Positions 6,330-14,286 of a DNA stretch of 17,371 nucleotides are shown piece by piece (the stretch's first letter is position 1; the number at the start of each line of letters is the position of its first letter). Location: positions 1-17,371 of the forward strand of contig DKTP01000166.1 of NCBI GenBank assembly GCA_002473085.1. The letters run 5' to 3'. Origin of the DNA: Anaerolineales bacterium UBA7227 (GTDB taxonomy: Bacteria; Chloroflexota; Anaerolineae; Anaerolineales; Villigracilaceae). The notes under the pieces are model-generated. The model was not told the DNA's origin. It made no database searches and saw only the letters and a list, made by a program, of their open reading frames with translations. Position numbers and translations under genes: made by a program.

Positions 6330-8132
6330 TCACGTTCCGAGTTTGGCGCGTTCTTCTTCCGCCACCACCGGGTCCAATTTCTTGAACAGCGGGGCTGGCT
6401 GGTTGAGTCTTTGTCCGGGCTGTAACTCGCTCGGTTTCCAGCGGGGCGTATCCGGTTCCGGGGCGCGGTATCGCAAGACCAGATGGTCGCCGAGCGAATC
6501 CGAGGCTGTCTCAGTGTACTGTTCCCCGAAAAGCGAAGTCTCGTAACCGAGGAATTTGTGCAACTGCTCGCACGTGAAGGGCAAGAAGGGCGCGAACAAA
6601 ACCTTCAGCGAATCAATGGCGCGCAATGCGGTGTAGATGGTTTTTGCCGCGCCGTCCTTGTCCGTCTTGACCGCGCTCCACGGCGCGTTGACGTCCAGAT
6701 ACACATTGACCGCCGTCGCGAGTTTCATCGCTTCACCCAGCGCCGAGCGGAGTCGCGCTGTCTCCAGTTCCGCGCCGACCGCGTTAAACCCATCCTCGAT
6801 GACCATCAGCAGTTCCCGGTCCACTTCGCGCAAAGCGGACAGGTCCACGTCCGGCGTCCGGCCGTCCCAATGTTTGTAGCAGAACGACAGGACGCGGTTG
6901 GCAAGGTTGCCCCATGTCGCCACCAGCTCATTGTTGTTGCGCGCCACGAACTCAGCCCAGTTCCAATCGCTATCTTTCGCCTCGGGCATGTTGACCGTCA
7001 GATAGTAGCGAACAGCGTCGGGATCGTAGAACTTAAGAACGTCGCGTCCCCACACGGCCCAGTTGTGCGAACCGCTGATCTTCTTCCCTTCCAAATTCAT
7101 GAACTGATTGGCGGGGACGTCGTACGGAAGCGTCAACGGGATTTTCTCGCCCGCGAAAATTTCCATAAAGCCGCTCCCCACCCCCATCAGTTCGGCGGGC
7201 CACAAACAGGTGTGGAAAAAAATATTGTCCTTGCCGATGAAGTGAAACTGCTTCGCTTCGGGATTCGTCCACCACCCGCGCCACGCGTCCTTTTGACCCA
7301 CAAGCCGCGCCCACTCGATCGGCGCGGAAAGATAGCCGATGACGGCCTCGAACCACACATAAAGTTTCTTCGTCTCCCAGCCCGCCTCGTCGACCGGGAC
7401 GGGGATGCCCCAGTCGAGGTCGCGGGTAATGGCACGCGGCTTGAGTCCCTCGGATTCGATTTTCCGCAGCGACTCGCCCAGAACGGTGTCGCGCATGTGG
7501 TCTGCGCGTTCTTTCAAATACTTGACGACCCGCGGCTCCAGTTTGGACAGGTCAATATAATAATGCTCCGTCTCGCGCAACTCGGGAGAGGACGCGTCGC
7601 CCTCCACCTTCGACCGGGGATTGATAAGTTTCGTCGGATCGAGCACGTTACCGCAGTTATCACACTGATCGGAGCGCGCGTCTTCCGACCCGCAGATGTA
7701 GCAGGTCCCTTCGACATAGCGGTCAGGGAGGAATCGGTTCAGTCCCGGCGAAAACCATTGCGGCTCCGTCTTCCTGAACAGGAAGCCGTTTTTTTGCAGC
7801 GCCAGGAAGACGGTCTGCGACACCTTAAAATGATTCTCGCTGTGCGTGGTGGTGTATAGATCGTACGATATGCCGATCTTCTGGAACAATTCAATAAAGC
7901 CTTCGTGATAGAACTTATAGACTTCCTCAACTGACTTCCCCATCCTGTCCGCCGCGAGCGTGACGGGCGTGCCGTGCGCGTCCGTGCCGGTGATCATCAA
8001 CACGTTATTTCCCTTCAAGCGATGATAGCGCGCGACGATATCGCCGGGCAGATGAGAGCCGGTCAAATTTCCAACATGGATCTCGGCGTTGGCATAAGGC
8101 CAGGCAACGGCGATCAAAATATTTTCAGGCAT
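6330..8132 (-). CDS. metG: methionyl-tRNA synthetase
   Basis: This 600-residue class I synthetase charges tRNA(Met) with methionine. The Rossmann start PYANAEIHVGN (residues 12-22) carries the HIGH signature as HVGN. The connective peptide has a zinc knuckle with Cys144, Cys147, Cys157 and Cys160. The KMSKS loop is KISGS (351-355) in the context MNLEGKKISGSHNWAVW. An all-helical anticodon-binding domain fills the C-terminal third. HxGN and KISxS variants are known in some MetRS lineages, so this is a subtype rather than a defect. The C-terminal EMAPII-like tRNA-binding domain found in longer MetRS proteins is absent. The start has GGAGG about 5 bases upstream. An intrinsic terminator hairpin lies only about 20 bases before the ATG, which suggests attenuation control. 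Upstream lies gpmA in the same direction. Confidence 0.97.
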   Translation of the reverse strand: MPENILIAVAWPYANAEIHVGNLTGSHLPGDIVARYHRLKGNNVLMITGTDAHGTPVTLAADRMGKSVEEVYKFYHEGFIELFQKIGISYDLYTTTHSENHFKVSQTVFLALQKNGFLFRKTEPQWFSPGLNRFLPDRYVEGTCYICGSEDARSDQCDNCGNVLDPTKLINPRSKVEGDASSPELRETEHYYIDLSKLEPRVVKYLKERADHMRDTVLGESLRKIESEGLKPRAITRDLDWGIPVPVDEAGWETKKLYVWFEAVIGYLSAPIEWARLVGQKDAWRGWWTNPEAKQFHFIGKDNIFFHTCLWPAELMGVGSGFMEIFAGEKIPLTLPYDVPANQFMNLEGKKISGSHNWAVWGRDVLKFYDPDAVRYYLTVNMPEAKDSDWNWAEFVARNNNELVATWGNLANRVLSFCYKHWDGRTPDVDLSALREVDRELLMVIEDGFNAVGAELETARLRSALGEAMKLATAVNVYLDVNAPWSAVKTDKDGAAKTIYTALRAIDSLKVLFAPFLPFTCEQLHKFLGYETSLFGEQYTETASDSLGDHLVLRYRAPEPDTPRWKPSELQPGQRLNQPAPLFKKLDPVVAEEERAKLGT

Positions 8133-8152
8133 TCATGCCTCCAAATCAAAAT

Positions 8153-8176
8153 AAAAGGCTGTCCGCGTGGACAGCC
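8153..8176 (-). terminator. intrinsic terminator in the metG leader
   Basis: On the minus strand GGCTGTCC (8176-8169), loop ACGC, and GGACAGCC (8164-8157) form a perfect 8-bp stem, followed by TTTTATTTT. The metG start codon is only about 20 bases further on. It can end a gpmA transcript, a short leader transcript, or act as an attenuator of metG. Confidence 0.85.
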
Positions 8177-8197
8177 CGTTTCGTTCAGGTACATGAC

Positions 8198-8284
8198 CTA
8201 ACGCGCTTTCCAGACGCGGCGAGATCTCCCCATTCGCATGACCATGCTCGTCGGCGCTGTTGGGAAATCCAGTCTGTTCTGCAT
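8198..8284 (-). CDS. candidate 28-residue Met-containing leader peptide of metG
   Basis: A short ORF begins MQNRLDF and ends at a TAG. Met occurs at codons 1, 14, 16 and 18, so three of the five codons 14-18 (MVMRM) are Met. It starts almost exactly at the predicted transcription start (A8284), so it would have to be translated from a leaderless or nearly leaderless mRNA; no ribosome-binding site precedes it. If ribosomes stall at codons 14-18 when Met-tRNA is scarce, the antiterminator strand just downstream (from codon 22) stays free. If they reach the stop codon they cover that strand and the terminator can form. Three clustered Met codons could also arise by chance in a tract rich in CATG, so confidence is limited. 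Confidence 0.4.
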   Translation of the reverse strand: MQNRLDFPTAPTSMVMRMGRSRRVWKAR

Positions 8285-8291
8285 AAACGTT

Positions 8292-8320
8292 ATTTTAGGC
8301 GGGGGGAAAGCGTTTGTCAA
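8292..8320 (-). promoter_or_regulatory. strong sigma70-type promoter upstream of the metG leader
   Basis: On the minus strand a perfect -35 TTGACA (8320-8315) is followed after exactly 17 bases by TAAAAT (8297-8292). The predicted start is near 8284-8285. The -35 begins only 6 bases after the gpmA stop codon, so metG has its own promoter inside the gpmA-metG gap. Confidence 0.82.
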
Positions 8321-8326
8321 TGGCGA

Positions 8327-9073
8327 TTACTTCCGCTTCGCCTGCCCAGCCACAGCGGCCGCGGCTTTGGCCGCCGCTTCCGCGTCGCCCAGATAATAAT
8401 GGCGGATGGGCTTCAAGTCCTCGCTCAGTTCATAGACCAGCGGGATGCCCGTCGGGATGTTCAACTCCAGGATGTCCGACTCGCTGACGTCGTCCAGATA
8501 CTTGACGAGGGCGCGGAGGCTGTTTCCATGGGCGACGACCAACAGCCTCTTCCCCGACTGGATGGCGGGCGCGACCGTCCCGAGCCAATACGGCAGGACG
8601 CGGTCCAGCGTAATCTTCAACGACTCGGTGGCCGGCAGCCGCTCGGGAGTCAACGAGGCGTAGCGCGGGTCGAAACGCGGATGACGCTCGTCGTCCCATT
8701 CCAGCGCGGGCGGAGGCGTGTCGTAACTCCGCCTCCACAATTTGACCTGCGCCTCGCCGAACTTTTCGGCGGTCTCTGCTTTGTCGAGTCCCTGCAAAGC
8801 CCCGTAGTGACGTTCGTTCAACTGCCAGGCGCGCGTGACGGGAATCCATTCCTGACCGAGTTCCTCCAGCGCGATCCACAGCGTCTTGATGGCGCGGCGC
8901 AGCACGGATGTATACGCCGCGTCGAAAACGTACCCGCCCTCGCGTAGAAGTCGCCCGCCGCTGCGGGCCTCCGCGGCGCCCTGTTCGGTGAGACCGACGT
9001 CAGTCCAGCCTGTGAAGCGATTTTCAAGGTTCCAAACGCTCTGTCCGTGGCGGAGAAGAACAAGTTTATACAT
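8327..9073 (-). CDS. gpmA: 2,3-bisphosphoglycerate-dependent phosphoglycerate mutase
   Basis: This 248-residue cofactor-dependent mutase interconverts 3- and 2-phosphoglycerate in glycolysis and gluconeogenesis in the cytosol. The phosphohistidine motif LRHGQS places His9. [15 protein letters not shown] follows, and the acid Glu87 lies in [11 protein letters not shown]. The second catalytic His182 is in [11 protein letters not shown]. Spacing and length match the E. coli type (about 250 residues), and the C-terminal [11 protein letters not shown] is also typical. The tail after residue 235 is an Ala/Lys-rich extension, probably disordered. The ATG follows TAGGAG about 6 bases upstream. No confident promoter was seen in the 65-bp gap before it. 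The upstream membrane-protein gene runs the same way, so cotranscription is possible. Confidence 0.96.
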   Translation of the reverse strand: MYKLVLLRHGQSVWNLENRFTGWTDVGLTEQGAAEARSGGRLLREGGYVFDAAYTSVLRRAIKTLWIALEELGQEWIPVTRAWQLNERHYGALQGLDKAETAEKFGEAQVKLWRRSYDTPPPALEWDDERHPRFDPRYASLTPERLPATESLKITLDRVLPYWLGTVAPAIQSGKRLLVVAHGNSLRALVKYLDDVSESDILELNIPTGIPLVYELSEDLKPIRHYYLGDAEAAAKAAAAVAGQAKRK

Positions 9074-9138
9074 GAGGCGCTCCTATCGAATAATATCGTC
9101 CAGGCGGCGGCAAGCCGCCCGGATCATTTTGTAACCGG

Positions 9139-11838
9139 CTAACGCGCTTGCTGACAACTCGCGTTGTTTACGCACACCGGCGCGGGCAGCGGGCATATCA
9201 AAGGCGCGGCCGGATTTCGCATGTAGACCAGGGGTTTTTCGTCAAGAATCACAACAAACAAGGCGTCAATCATGCTCTTTGTCTTTGGCGAACGCGGCGC
9301 CCGCGTACAGCCGACAACAACAATATCAGAGGCGTTCGGAAAATACGTGTTGCGTAATTTGGATGGGTCCTGGATCATCGAAGCCAGCACGATATCTTTT
9401 TTGTCAAACGCCCCGATCAAGGTAAACGCCAGTCTTGGATACTCCTCCGGTTCGTAGGCGTCCACCCCGCCTGAGGATTCACCCTGGCCCATCCCGTAAA
9501 AGCGCGGATAAAGCGCCTTTCCCAGGTAGGCGCGTGAATTTCGTTTCTTAAGAAAAGCGGAAAGCGCTTTCTCCGAGATATTTGCCTGCTGAAGCGCGCC
9601 GTTTTGCTTGAGAAGGTCGAAAATTTCCATCTTGGTCAAAGCGGAATATTTCTGGGGAACAGCGCGGTCCATCGCCGTCATGGCGACGACAAAGAGAAGG
9701 AAAGGCGCCAGGGCCAGCCAGCCTCGTTTGTAGGAAAATCCGCCCTGATGAGAGGCGGGTAAATCCTGTTCTTGAATTTTGACGCCAAAATAAGCCGCCC
9801 CCCATAGCGCCGCTTGCGTTATGCCAAGCCCCCAATAGAACACAATGCCCCAATCCATGGGGACAATGTAACGTCCGCCCGATGTACGCGCCACGGCAAG
9901 GGACAAAGCATACGCGAGGCAAATCCCCAGGGGAATCAGCCCGGCTAATTTCCATCTGTCCCAGGATGCGCCCAGGCCGATCGCGATCAGCCCCAAATTC
10001 AATATTACCAATATCGCTTCCAGCAGAGTCAATTCACCCTGCCAGACTGTGCCTTTCTTCTCCCAATAGGGATGAACCTCGTAAATGATATGCTGTACAT
10101 CGTCAAAGGCAAGGCTGGTTGGCAAAATAAGAGCGCTGGTCGTGAGATTGTGCATGAAATGCCCCACGATAAGTTGGACGACCTGCGAGTTGCCTTTCGT
10201 CGGCGGAAACGCCAAAGAACGCTCCGGACGCGCGCTGTTTGGAGTTTTGGCTCGAATCAGTTGCGGCTCTGAAGATAATTCGTTCGCAGGGACAGAGTCC
10301 AATGAAGAGGACGAGTCCGGCGCAACAGAGGGTCGAAATCGGAATTTTTCGTTGAACACTCTTTGCGTTTTCTCTGCGAAAAAAAACGGCGTCCCGGACA
10401 GAGTCCAGCTTCGCCACATCCAGGGTCCCAGAACCAGGAGCGTCGAAACGACCAGCAACGAGGAGGCGCGGACCCATCCTTTCAAATCGCGCTTAAAAAA
10501 CAGCAACGCGCCAACCACTACTGCCAACGGAAAAGCCAGCATATTGAAGCGCATGAGAATCAAAAAGGCCAGCAGGCCGCCGACGGGAAGCGCATACGCG
10601 ATGTTTCGTCGAGGCGCGCGGAACCAGTAAAAAAGAAGGAGCGCCAGAGCCGCCAGACCGACGCGGGTCGGATATTCCGTCAGAAGGAAGCGAGCATGCG
10701 AGAGATCAATCATGTTGCTGGCGGCAAAGGCGTTCAATTCATGGAAGACCGTCAGGCCAGCGATGAAAAAGCCGGCCCAGCGGCTGTGAATTATGCTTCC
10801 CAACCAATACATCAGGGCCGGAAAGACCGCCAACAATCCGGCCAGAGCCGCAGACATGACGGCGTAATTATCGCCGACAAGCAGGTGCAGAAAAGCGAGC
10901 AAGCCCATCAGACCGGCATGATCCTGAAAAGGATCGCCATTATCGAAGCCCTGGCCAATCAGTGCGTACTGACCTCCCATGTCCCAGGTGGCAGAATCGG
11001 CGTAGGGATAAATCTCATTATTCGGCGGATAAGGTCCCGGAAAGAAGAAATTCCGAGGCAACGACGCGGTTGTCCACAATAGAGCCGTGACGCCCCATAT
11101 CCCCCAAAAAATGAAGACGTCCGCGTTCCATTTCCGCCGCCGCGGGGGACGATCCAACCGGGAGCGCCGCCATAGAGTCAAGGCTGCGCCAAAGACAACG
11201 GTCAGCCATCCCATAGCCCAGACTTGACCTGGCAACAGCGGGACCCCAACAGGGTACCATGAAGATCCACGCGCAACAACGCCAACCCCGGTCAGCGCGA
11301 TCCAGATCAGCGTCAGCGTCAGCACGAGGAAGGCGATTCCGCTGAAAAGAAGAAGTCTTGGCGTTATCCCACGCCGCGTTTCCTTCTCCGCTCCTCCTCT
11401 CCAAAATAACAAGAGTAGGAAAGTCTGCGCGCACACCAACGCGATCCACCATGCCAGAGGGACCACGCGCGCCGCGTAGGCGCTCCACGCTCCAAAGCGA
11501 TACAACGGCATCAATAAAACCGTGAAAAGCAGGGCGGTCGCAACGCCAGAGACCCAGAGCCAACGGGGAATTCCTGGGCGGGAAGAATTAATATTGTCCA
11601 TGATCCGGCCGGAAATAACCGTACGGCGCAGGAACAGCCAGGCCATTATCATGGCTCCGATGAACGCAATCAGGAAAACGGCCATCAATATCAAGCGGGA
11701 GGCGGAATAGGCTAAAAACTGTCCGCTGGCATTGACCGAACCGGGAAGTAACAACAAAAACGCAGCCAGGGCTTCCAGACCCGCCAATAGAAAATAGCCC
11801 GAAATAATGTCAACGCGCCGATTGTCAATCATGTTCAA
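9139..11838 (-). CDS. large polytopic membrane protein, GT-C-like, possible lipid-linked-sugar glycosyltransferase
   Basis: The product has 899 residues. I see about 16-18 hydrophobic segments, starting near 11-35 and 47-72 and ending with GWLALAPFLLFVVAMTAMD before a soluble C-terminal part of roughly 170 residues. After seven or so helices a long non-cytoplasmic-looking loop carries YADSATWDMGGQ with Asp281 and Asp286, in the style of the acidic catalytic loop of GT-C enzymes (PMT/ArnT class). A Ser/Pro-rich hydrophilic insert lies near residues 500-560. I do not recognise a named family. Its place beside a polysaccharide locus favours a glycosyltransferase or polymerase role. The start is ambiguous: TTG at 11838 sits 5 bases after GGAG, and ATG at 11832 sits 11 bases after it. 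Codon use appears less GC-biased than in the housekeeping neighbours. Confidence 0.75.
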   Translation of the reverse strand: MNMIDNRRVDIISGYFLLAGLEALAAFLLLLPGSVNASGQFLAYSASRLILMAVFLIAFIGAMIMAWLFLRRTVISGRIMDNINSSRPGIPRWLWVSGVATALLFTVLLMPLYRFGAWSAYAARVVPLAWWIALVCAQTFLLLLFWRGGAEKETRRGITPRLLLFSGIAFLVLTLTLIWIALTGVGVVARGSSWYPVGVPLLPGQVWAMGWLTVVFGAALTLWRRSRLDRPPRRRKWNADVFIFWGIWGVTALLWTTASLPRNFFFPGPYPPNNEIYPYADSATWDMGGQYALIGQGFDNGDPFQDHAGLMGLLAFLHLLVGDNYAVMSAALAGLLAVFPALMYWLGSIIHSRWAGFFIAGLTVFHELNAFAASNMIDLSHARFLLTEYPTRVGLAALALLLFYWFRAPRRNIAYALPVGGLLAFLILMRFNMLAFPLAVVVGALLFFKRDLKGWVRASSLLVVSTLLVLGPWMWRSWTLSGTPFFFAEKTQRVFNEKFRFRPSVAPDSSSSLDSVPANELSSEPQLIRAKTPNSARPERSLAFPPTKGNSQVVQLIVGHFMHNLTTSALILPTSLAFDDVQHIIYEVHPYWEKKGTVWQGELTLLEAILVILNLGLIAIGLGASWDRWKLAGLIPLGICLAYALSLAVARTSGGRYIVPMDWGIVFYWGLGITQAALWGAAYFGVKIQEQDLPASHQGGFSYKRGWLALAPFLLFVVAMTAMDRAVPQKYSALTKMEIFDLLKQNGALQQANISEKALSAFLKKRNSRAYLGKALYPRFYGMGQGESSGGVDAYEPEEYPRLAFTLIGAFDKKDIVLASMIQDPSKLRNTYFPNASDIVVVGCTRAPRSPKTKSMIDALFVVILDEKPLVYMRNPAAPLICPLPAPVCVNNASCQQAR

Positions 11839-11862
11839 ATGTTCTCCAGAAGGTGCGGAAAA

Positions 11863-11891
11863 GTTTTAGCCGAGGCTGCAAGCAAGTTCAA
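11863..11891 (-). promoter_or_regulatory. candidate promoter of the GT-C-like gene
   Basis: On the minus strand TTGAAC (11891-11886) and TAAAAC (11868-11863) are separated by 17 bases, each matching four of six consensus positions. The predicted start would leave a leader of about 20 bases. The match is modest. Confidence 0.4.
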
Positions 11892-11907
11892 GTCGTGGTT
11901 TCAATTC

Positions 11908-11938
11908 GGCGCGCTCAAGCAGTCTGCAAGAGCGCGCC
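11908..11938. repeat. large inverted repeat in the 162-bp gap
   Basis: GGCGCGCTC (11908-11916) and GAGCGCGCC (11930-11938) are a perfect 9-bp inverted repeat. Inside it, after AA on each side, GCAG and CTGC continue the symmetry around a single central T. No T-run follows on either strand, so it is not a standard terminator. It could end the rml transcript by another route, stabilise an mRNA end, or bind a dimeric protein. The rest of the gap (11839-12000) shows only the candidate promoter and the ribosome-binding site. Confidence 0.6.
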
Positions 11939-12000
11939 TCGCCGCCCTCCAGGCGTACGAAAATCGTTATGCTGCGCCGCAACTTAACCTGGCCGCGAAA

Positions 12001-13416
12001 CTAGTATGCGCCCTTGCCTCGCAACACAATCCAAAAAGTCCTGACCAGGATACGAATATCCAGCCAGATCGAGTAATTTTGGATGTAGTACAGGTCTTCC
12101 TCCGTGTGCAGGTGCATGGGCTTGTCGCTTCGCCCGTGGATCTGCCACCAACCGGTGAGTCCCTGCGGAACGGCAAAGCGTTTGCGCTGCCAGGGTTCGT
12201 ATTTTTCAACCAGATATGGCAATTCCGGGCGGGGGCCCACCAAACTCATGGAGCCGCGCATGACATTGAAAAACTGGGGGAATTCATCGAGGCTGAATTT
12301 CCGCAGGAAACGGCCGACTCGCGTTACGCGAGGGTCGTCGGGGCGCTTATGAACCAACCTGCCCTGCTCGTCCGCCTTTTCCACAAGATGGCGCAATTTT
12401 TCGGCGTCCTTTACCATGGTGCGGAACTTATACACGGTGAATACGCGACCGTTTTCGCCGGCGCGTTTTTGATAAAAAAGGACCGGCGAACCGTCGTCCA
12501 GCCAGATGGCCAGGGCGATCAGTCCCATCAAGGGCAGCGCCGGGATCATGATCAACGACGTAATCAAGATATCGAAGATGCGCTTGCTCAATCGCTGGTT
12601 TTCGGTCAGGGCCGGGGCGCGCACGTCCATCATTGGAATCCCCGCAAAATCCTCCACCTCCGCATGGTGTAAGGTCCACTGAAAATAGTCCGGCACGATC
12701 TGTATGCGTACGGGCATATCGTACAAGTCTTCGAGCAATTGCTTCGTGCGGCTATAAGCGCGCAAAGGCAGGGCGATCAGCACATCGTCTATATGCCATT
12801 CGCGGACAAGAGCGCGCGCGTCTTCCAGCCCCCCCAAAATATCGGGGGTCGTCCTGCGCTTGTCCGCATTATCATCCAGAAAGCCGACGACCAGGATCAC
12901 GCCCTTGTACTTCCGCATTTGCGCTTCGACCTCCCTCCCGACTATGCCAGCGCCAACAATCAAGACGCGTCGAATTTTCCCTAATTTTTGATTTCGCCAG
13001 CGATACCATTGCCGCGCCGGTATGCGCCACAAAAGCAAAACGATAAAAGTGATGGTCATAAATGCGACAAACAGGAAACGCGAAACGTCGCGGTAGGATA
13101 AATACAGGATTCCGGCCAGGGAAATGCCGGTCAGGACCGCTGCCAAGGTGAGGCTGGTCAGCTCATCCACGACGCGCAGGTTCTTGCGTCCATCATAGAC
13201 CGACAATAACAACATGATTCCCACCCATACGATGGGAAAAATAACATAAAGAGCCCAGGGCAGGGAAAGCGGCCGGCGAATTTCCTTGATAAATGGAAGG
13301 TCGGGCAGATATTCCTGGGAACGAAAATACGTCGCCAGCCAGAGCATGAATGTCACGACCATAAAATCCACGAACATCGAAAAAATGGCGAAATTAATCG
13401 AAAAACGACGAATCAT
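12001..13416 (-). CDS. polyprenyl-phosphate hexose-1-phosphate transferase (exopolysaccharide/O-antigen initiating)
   Basis: This 471-residue enzyme is of the WcaJ/WbaP/CpsE type and transfers a sugar-1-phosphate to the lipid carrier undecaprenyl phosphate, the first step of repeat-unit synthesis. Four N-terminal membrane helices come first, followed by a Rossmann-like central domain ([14 protein letters not shown]). A fifth hydrophobic stretch begins at [10 protein letters not shown]. The C-terminal bacterial sugar-transferase domain has KFRTM (Lys330), the catalytic-type LDEFPQ (Asp377, Glu378), SLVGPRPE and [12 protein letters not shown] chose the ATG at 13416 over one 13 codons upstream. 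It has a strong GGAGGAAG and forms an ATGA overlap with the rmlD stop codon, whereas the upstream residues are an unlikely basic extension inside rmlD. The sugar (glucose, galactose or another) cannot be read from sequence. Confidence 0.93.
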   Translation of the reverse strand: MIRRFSINFAIFSMFVDFMVVTFMLWLATYFRSQEYLPDLPFIKEIRRPLSLPWALYVIFPIVWVGIMLLLSVYDGRKNLRVVDELTSLTLAAVLTGISLAGILYLSYRDVSRFLFVAFMTITFIVLLLWRIPARQWYRWRNQKLGKIRRVLIVGAGIVGREVEAQMRKYKGVILVVGFLDDNADKRRTTPDILGGLEDARALVREWHIDDVLIALPLRAYSRTKQLLEDLYDMPVRIQIVPDYFQWTLHHAEVEDFAGIPMMDVRAPALTENQRLSKRIFDILITSLIMIPALPLMGLIALAIWLDDGSPVLFYQKRAGENGRVFTVYKFRTMVKDAEKLRHLVEKADEQGRLVHKRPDDPRVTRVGRFLRKFSLDEFPQFFNVMRGSMSLVGPRPELPYLVEKYEPWQRKRFAVPQGLTGWWQIHGRSDKPMHLHTEEDLYYIQNYSIWLDIRILVRTFWIVLRGKGAY

Positions 13417-14282
13417 TCTGCTTCCTCCAGCGCGAGAGCCAGCATTTCGCGCCAACCCGGGACGCGCAACCGGAAAGTCTGGCTAAAGAGAGAGGAAGTC
13501 AATGCCGAAAAGGCGGGGCGTTTCACGGGAGAGGGGAATTCGCGCGTCAAGGCAGGGTGGACCGATACGGGAAGACCCAGCCTTTGAACAATGAAACAGG
13601 CCAGATCATAGCGGCTGGCATAATCCGCGCTGGCTAAATGATAGAGTCCGCGGCGCTCCAGAGTCCAGGCGTCGCCCAGCGTCAGCATTTTGAACAGCGC
13701 ATGCGAAATCAATTCCGCCAGGGTCCGCGACCAGGTGGGACAGGCGACCTGATCGGTTACTATACGCAGTTCCTGGCGTTGGCGAGACCATTTTATCACC
13801 TTCGTGACAAAATTATCCCCGCGCAAACTGTAAACCCAACTAGCGCGAAAGATGAAGTGAAGGCCGCCGCTGGCCTGAACAGCCTGCTCCCCCTCCCATT
13901 TCGTGCGGGCGTAACAGCCGCCCGGGTTGGGGAGATCGGTTTCCAAATACGGTTCGGTTTTTGTCCCGTCAAAAACATAGTCTGTGGAAACGTGGATGAA
14001 GATCGCGCCGCGCTTTTGCGACTCCTCGGCCATGACGCGCGGCGCGTCGGCGTTGACGCGCCGGGCCGCGTCGGTCTCGACTTCGGCCCGGTCCACCGCA
14101 GTGTAGGCCGAGGCGTTGACGAGGACGTCCCAGGGCAGACCCGCCAGGGCGGTCCGCAGCGAATCGGTCTGAGTCAAATCCAGTTCGTCGCGGTCGAGGG
14201 CGGTCACTTCGCCCAGGAGGGGCAGTGTGCGTTGGAACTCCCATCCAAGTTGACCGTATTTTCCCAAAAGGAGGATGCGCAT
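13413..14282 (-). CDS. rmlD: dTDP-4-dehydrorhamnose reductase
   Basis: This 289-residue short-chain-type reductase performs the last step of dTDP-L-rhamnose synthesis, reducing dTDP-4-keto-L-rhamnose with NAD(P)H. The nucleotide-binding motif is GKYGQLG (7-13). STDYVFDG holds the catalytic serine/threonine region, and the YxxxK pair is Tyr124 and Lys128 in CYARTKWEGE. DAWTLERRGLYHLASADYASRYD in the C-terminal part fits the substrate domain; length is normal for RmlD. It starts 4 bases after the rmlA stop codon. Its TGA overlaps the ATG of the phosphotransferase gene, so the two are probably translationally coupled. Confidence 0.96.
   Translation of the reverse strand: MRILLLGKYGQLGWEFQRTLPLLGEVTALDRDELDLTQTDSLRTALAGLPWDVLVNASAYTAVDRAEVETDAARRVNADAPRVMAEESQKRGAIFIHVSTDYVFDGTKTEPYLETDLPNPGGCYARTKWEGEQAVQASGGLHFIFRASWVYSLRGDNFVTKVIKWSRQRQELRIVTDQVACPTWSRTLAELISHALFKMLTLGDAWTLERRGLYHLASADYASRYDLACFIVQRLGLPVSVHPALTREFPSPVKRPAFSALTSSLFSQTFRLRVPGWREMLALALEEAE
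13421..13428 (-). promoter_or_regulatory. ribosome-binding site fixing the phosphotransferase start
   Basis: GGAGGAAG lies 4 bases before the ATG at 13416, inside the end of rmlD. It supports that start over a longer one at 13455, which would add 13 residues. Confidence 0.8.
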
Positions 14283-14286
14283 ACAG

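Larger units (their letters stand above)
8145..8285 (-). promoter_or_regulatory. candidate attenuation leader of metG
   Basis: The transcript from the promoter at 8292-8320 would run about 135 bases to the terminator at 8153-8176. It carries a 28-codon ORF with clustered Met codons. CCGCGT-CT-GGA (8219-8209) can pair over 9 bp with TCCACGCGG (8171-8163), which covers the end of the left arm, the loop and the start of the right arm of the terminator, so the two folds exclude each other. GACG (8252-8249), next to the Met codons, can pair with CGTC (8216-8213) and so compete for the antiterminator strand. I read these as a classical leader-peptide attenuator. A stand-alone small RNA, or a simple gpmA terminator beside a metG promoter, remains possible. 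I found no recognisable T-box or SAM riboswitch features. Confidence 0.5.

Noticed and set aside
6483..7859. 458-codon open frame on the plus strand opposite metG
   Set aside because: It lies inside a secure metG reading frame; composition is the antisense shadow of a GC-rich gene and no domain is recognisable.
8133..8326. T-box, SAM riboswitch, SRP RNA or tmRNA in the gpmA-metG gap
   Set aside because: I could not find the T-box consensus or a specifier/antiterminator pair of T-box type, nor the SRP GGAAG loop or tmRNA ends; a leader-peptide mechanism fits the visible parts better.
9091..9125. GC-rich hairpin (GGCGG/CCGCC) in the gap between the membrane-protein gene and gpmA
   Set aside because: The stem is 5 bp with a 4-base loop and no T-run toward gpmA; such repeats of GCC are expected at this GC content.
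11839..12672. 277-codon plus-strand open frame from the gap into the phosphotransferase gene
   Set aside because: Most of it is antisense to the conserved sugar-transferase domain; the part in the gap has no ribosome-binding site and no recognisable motif.
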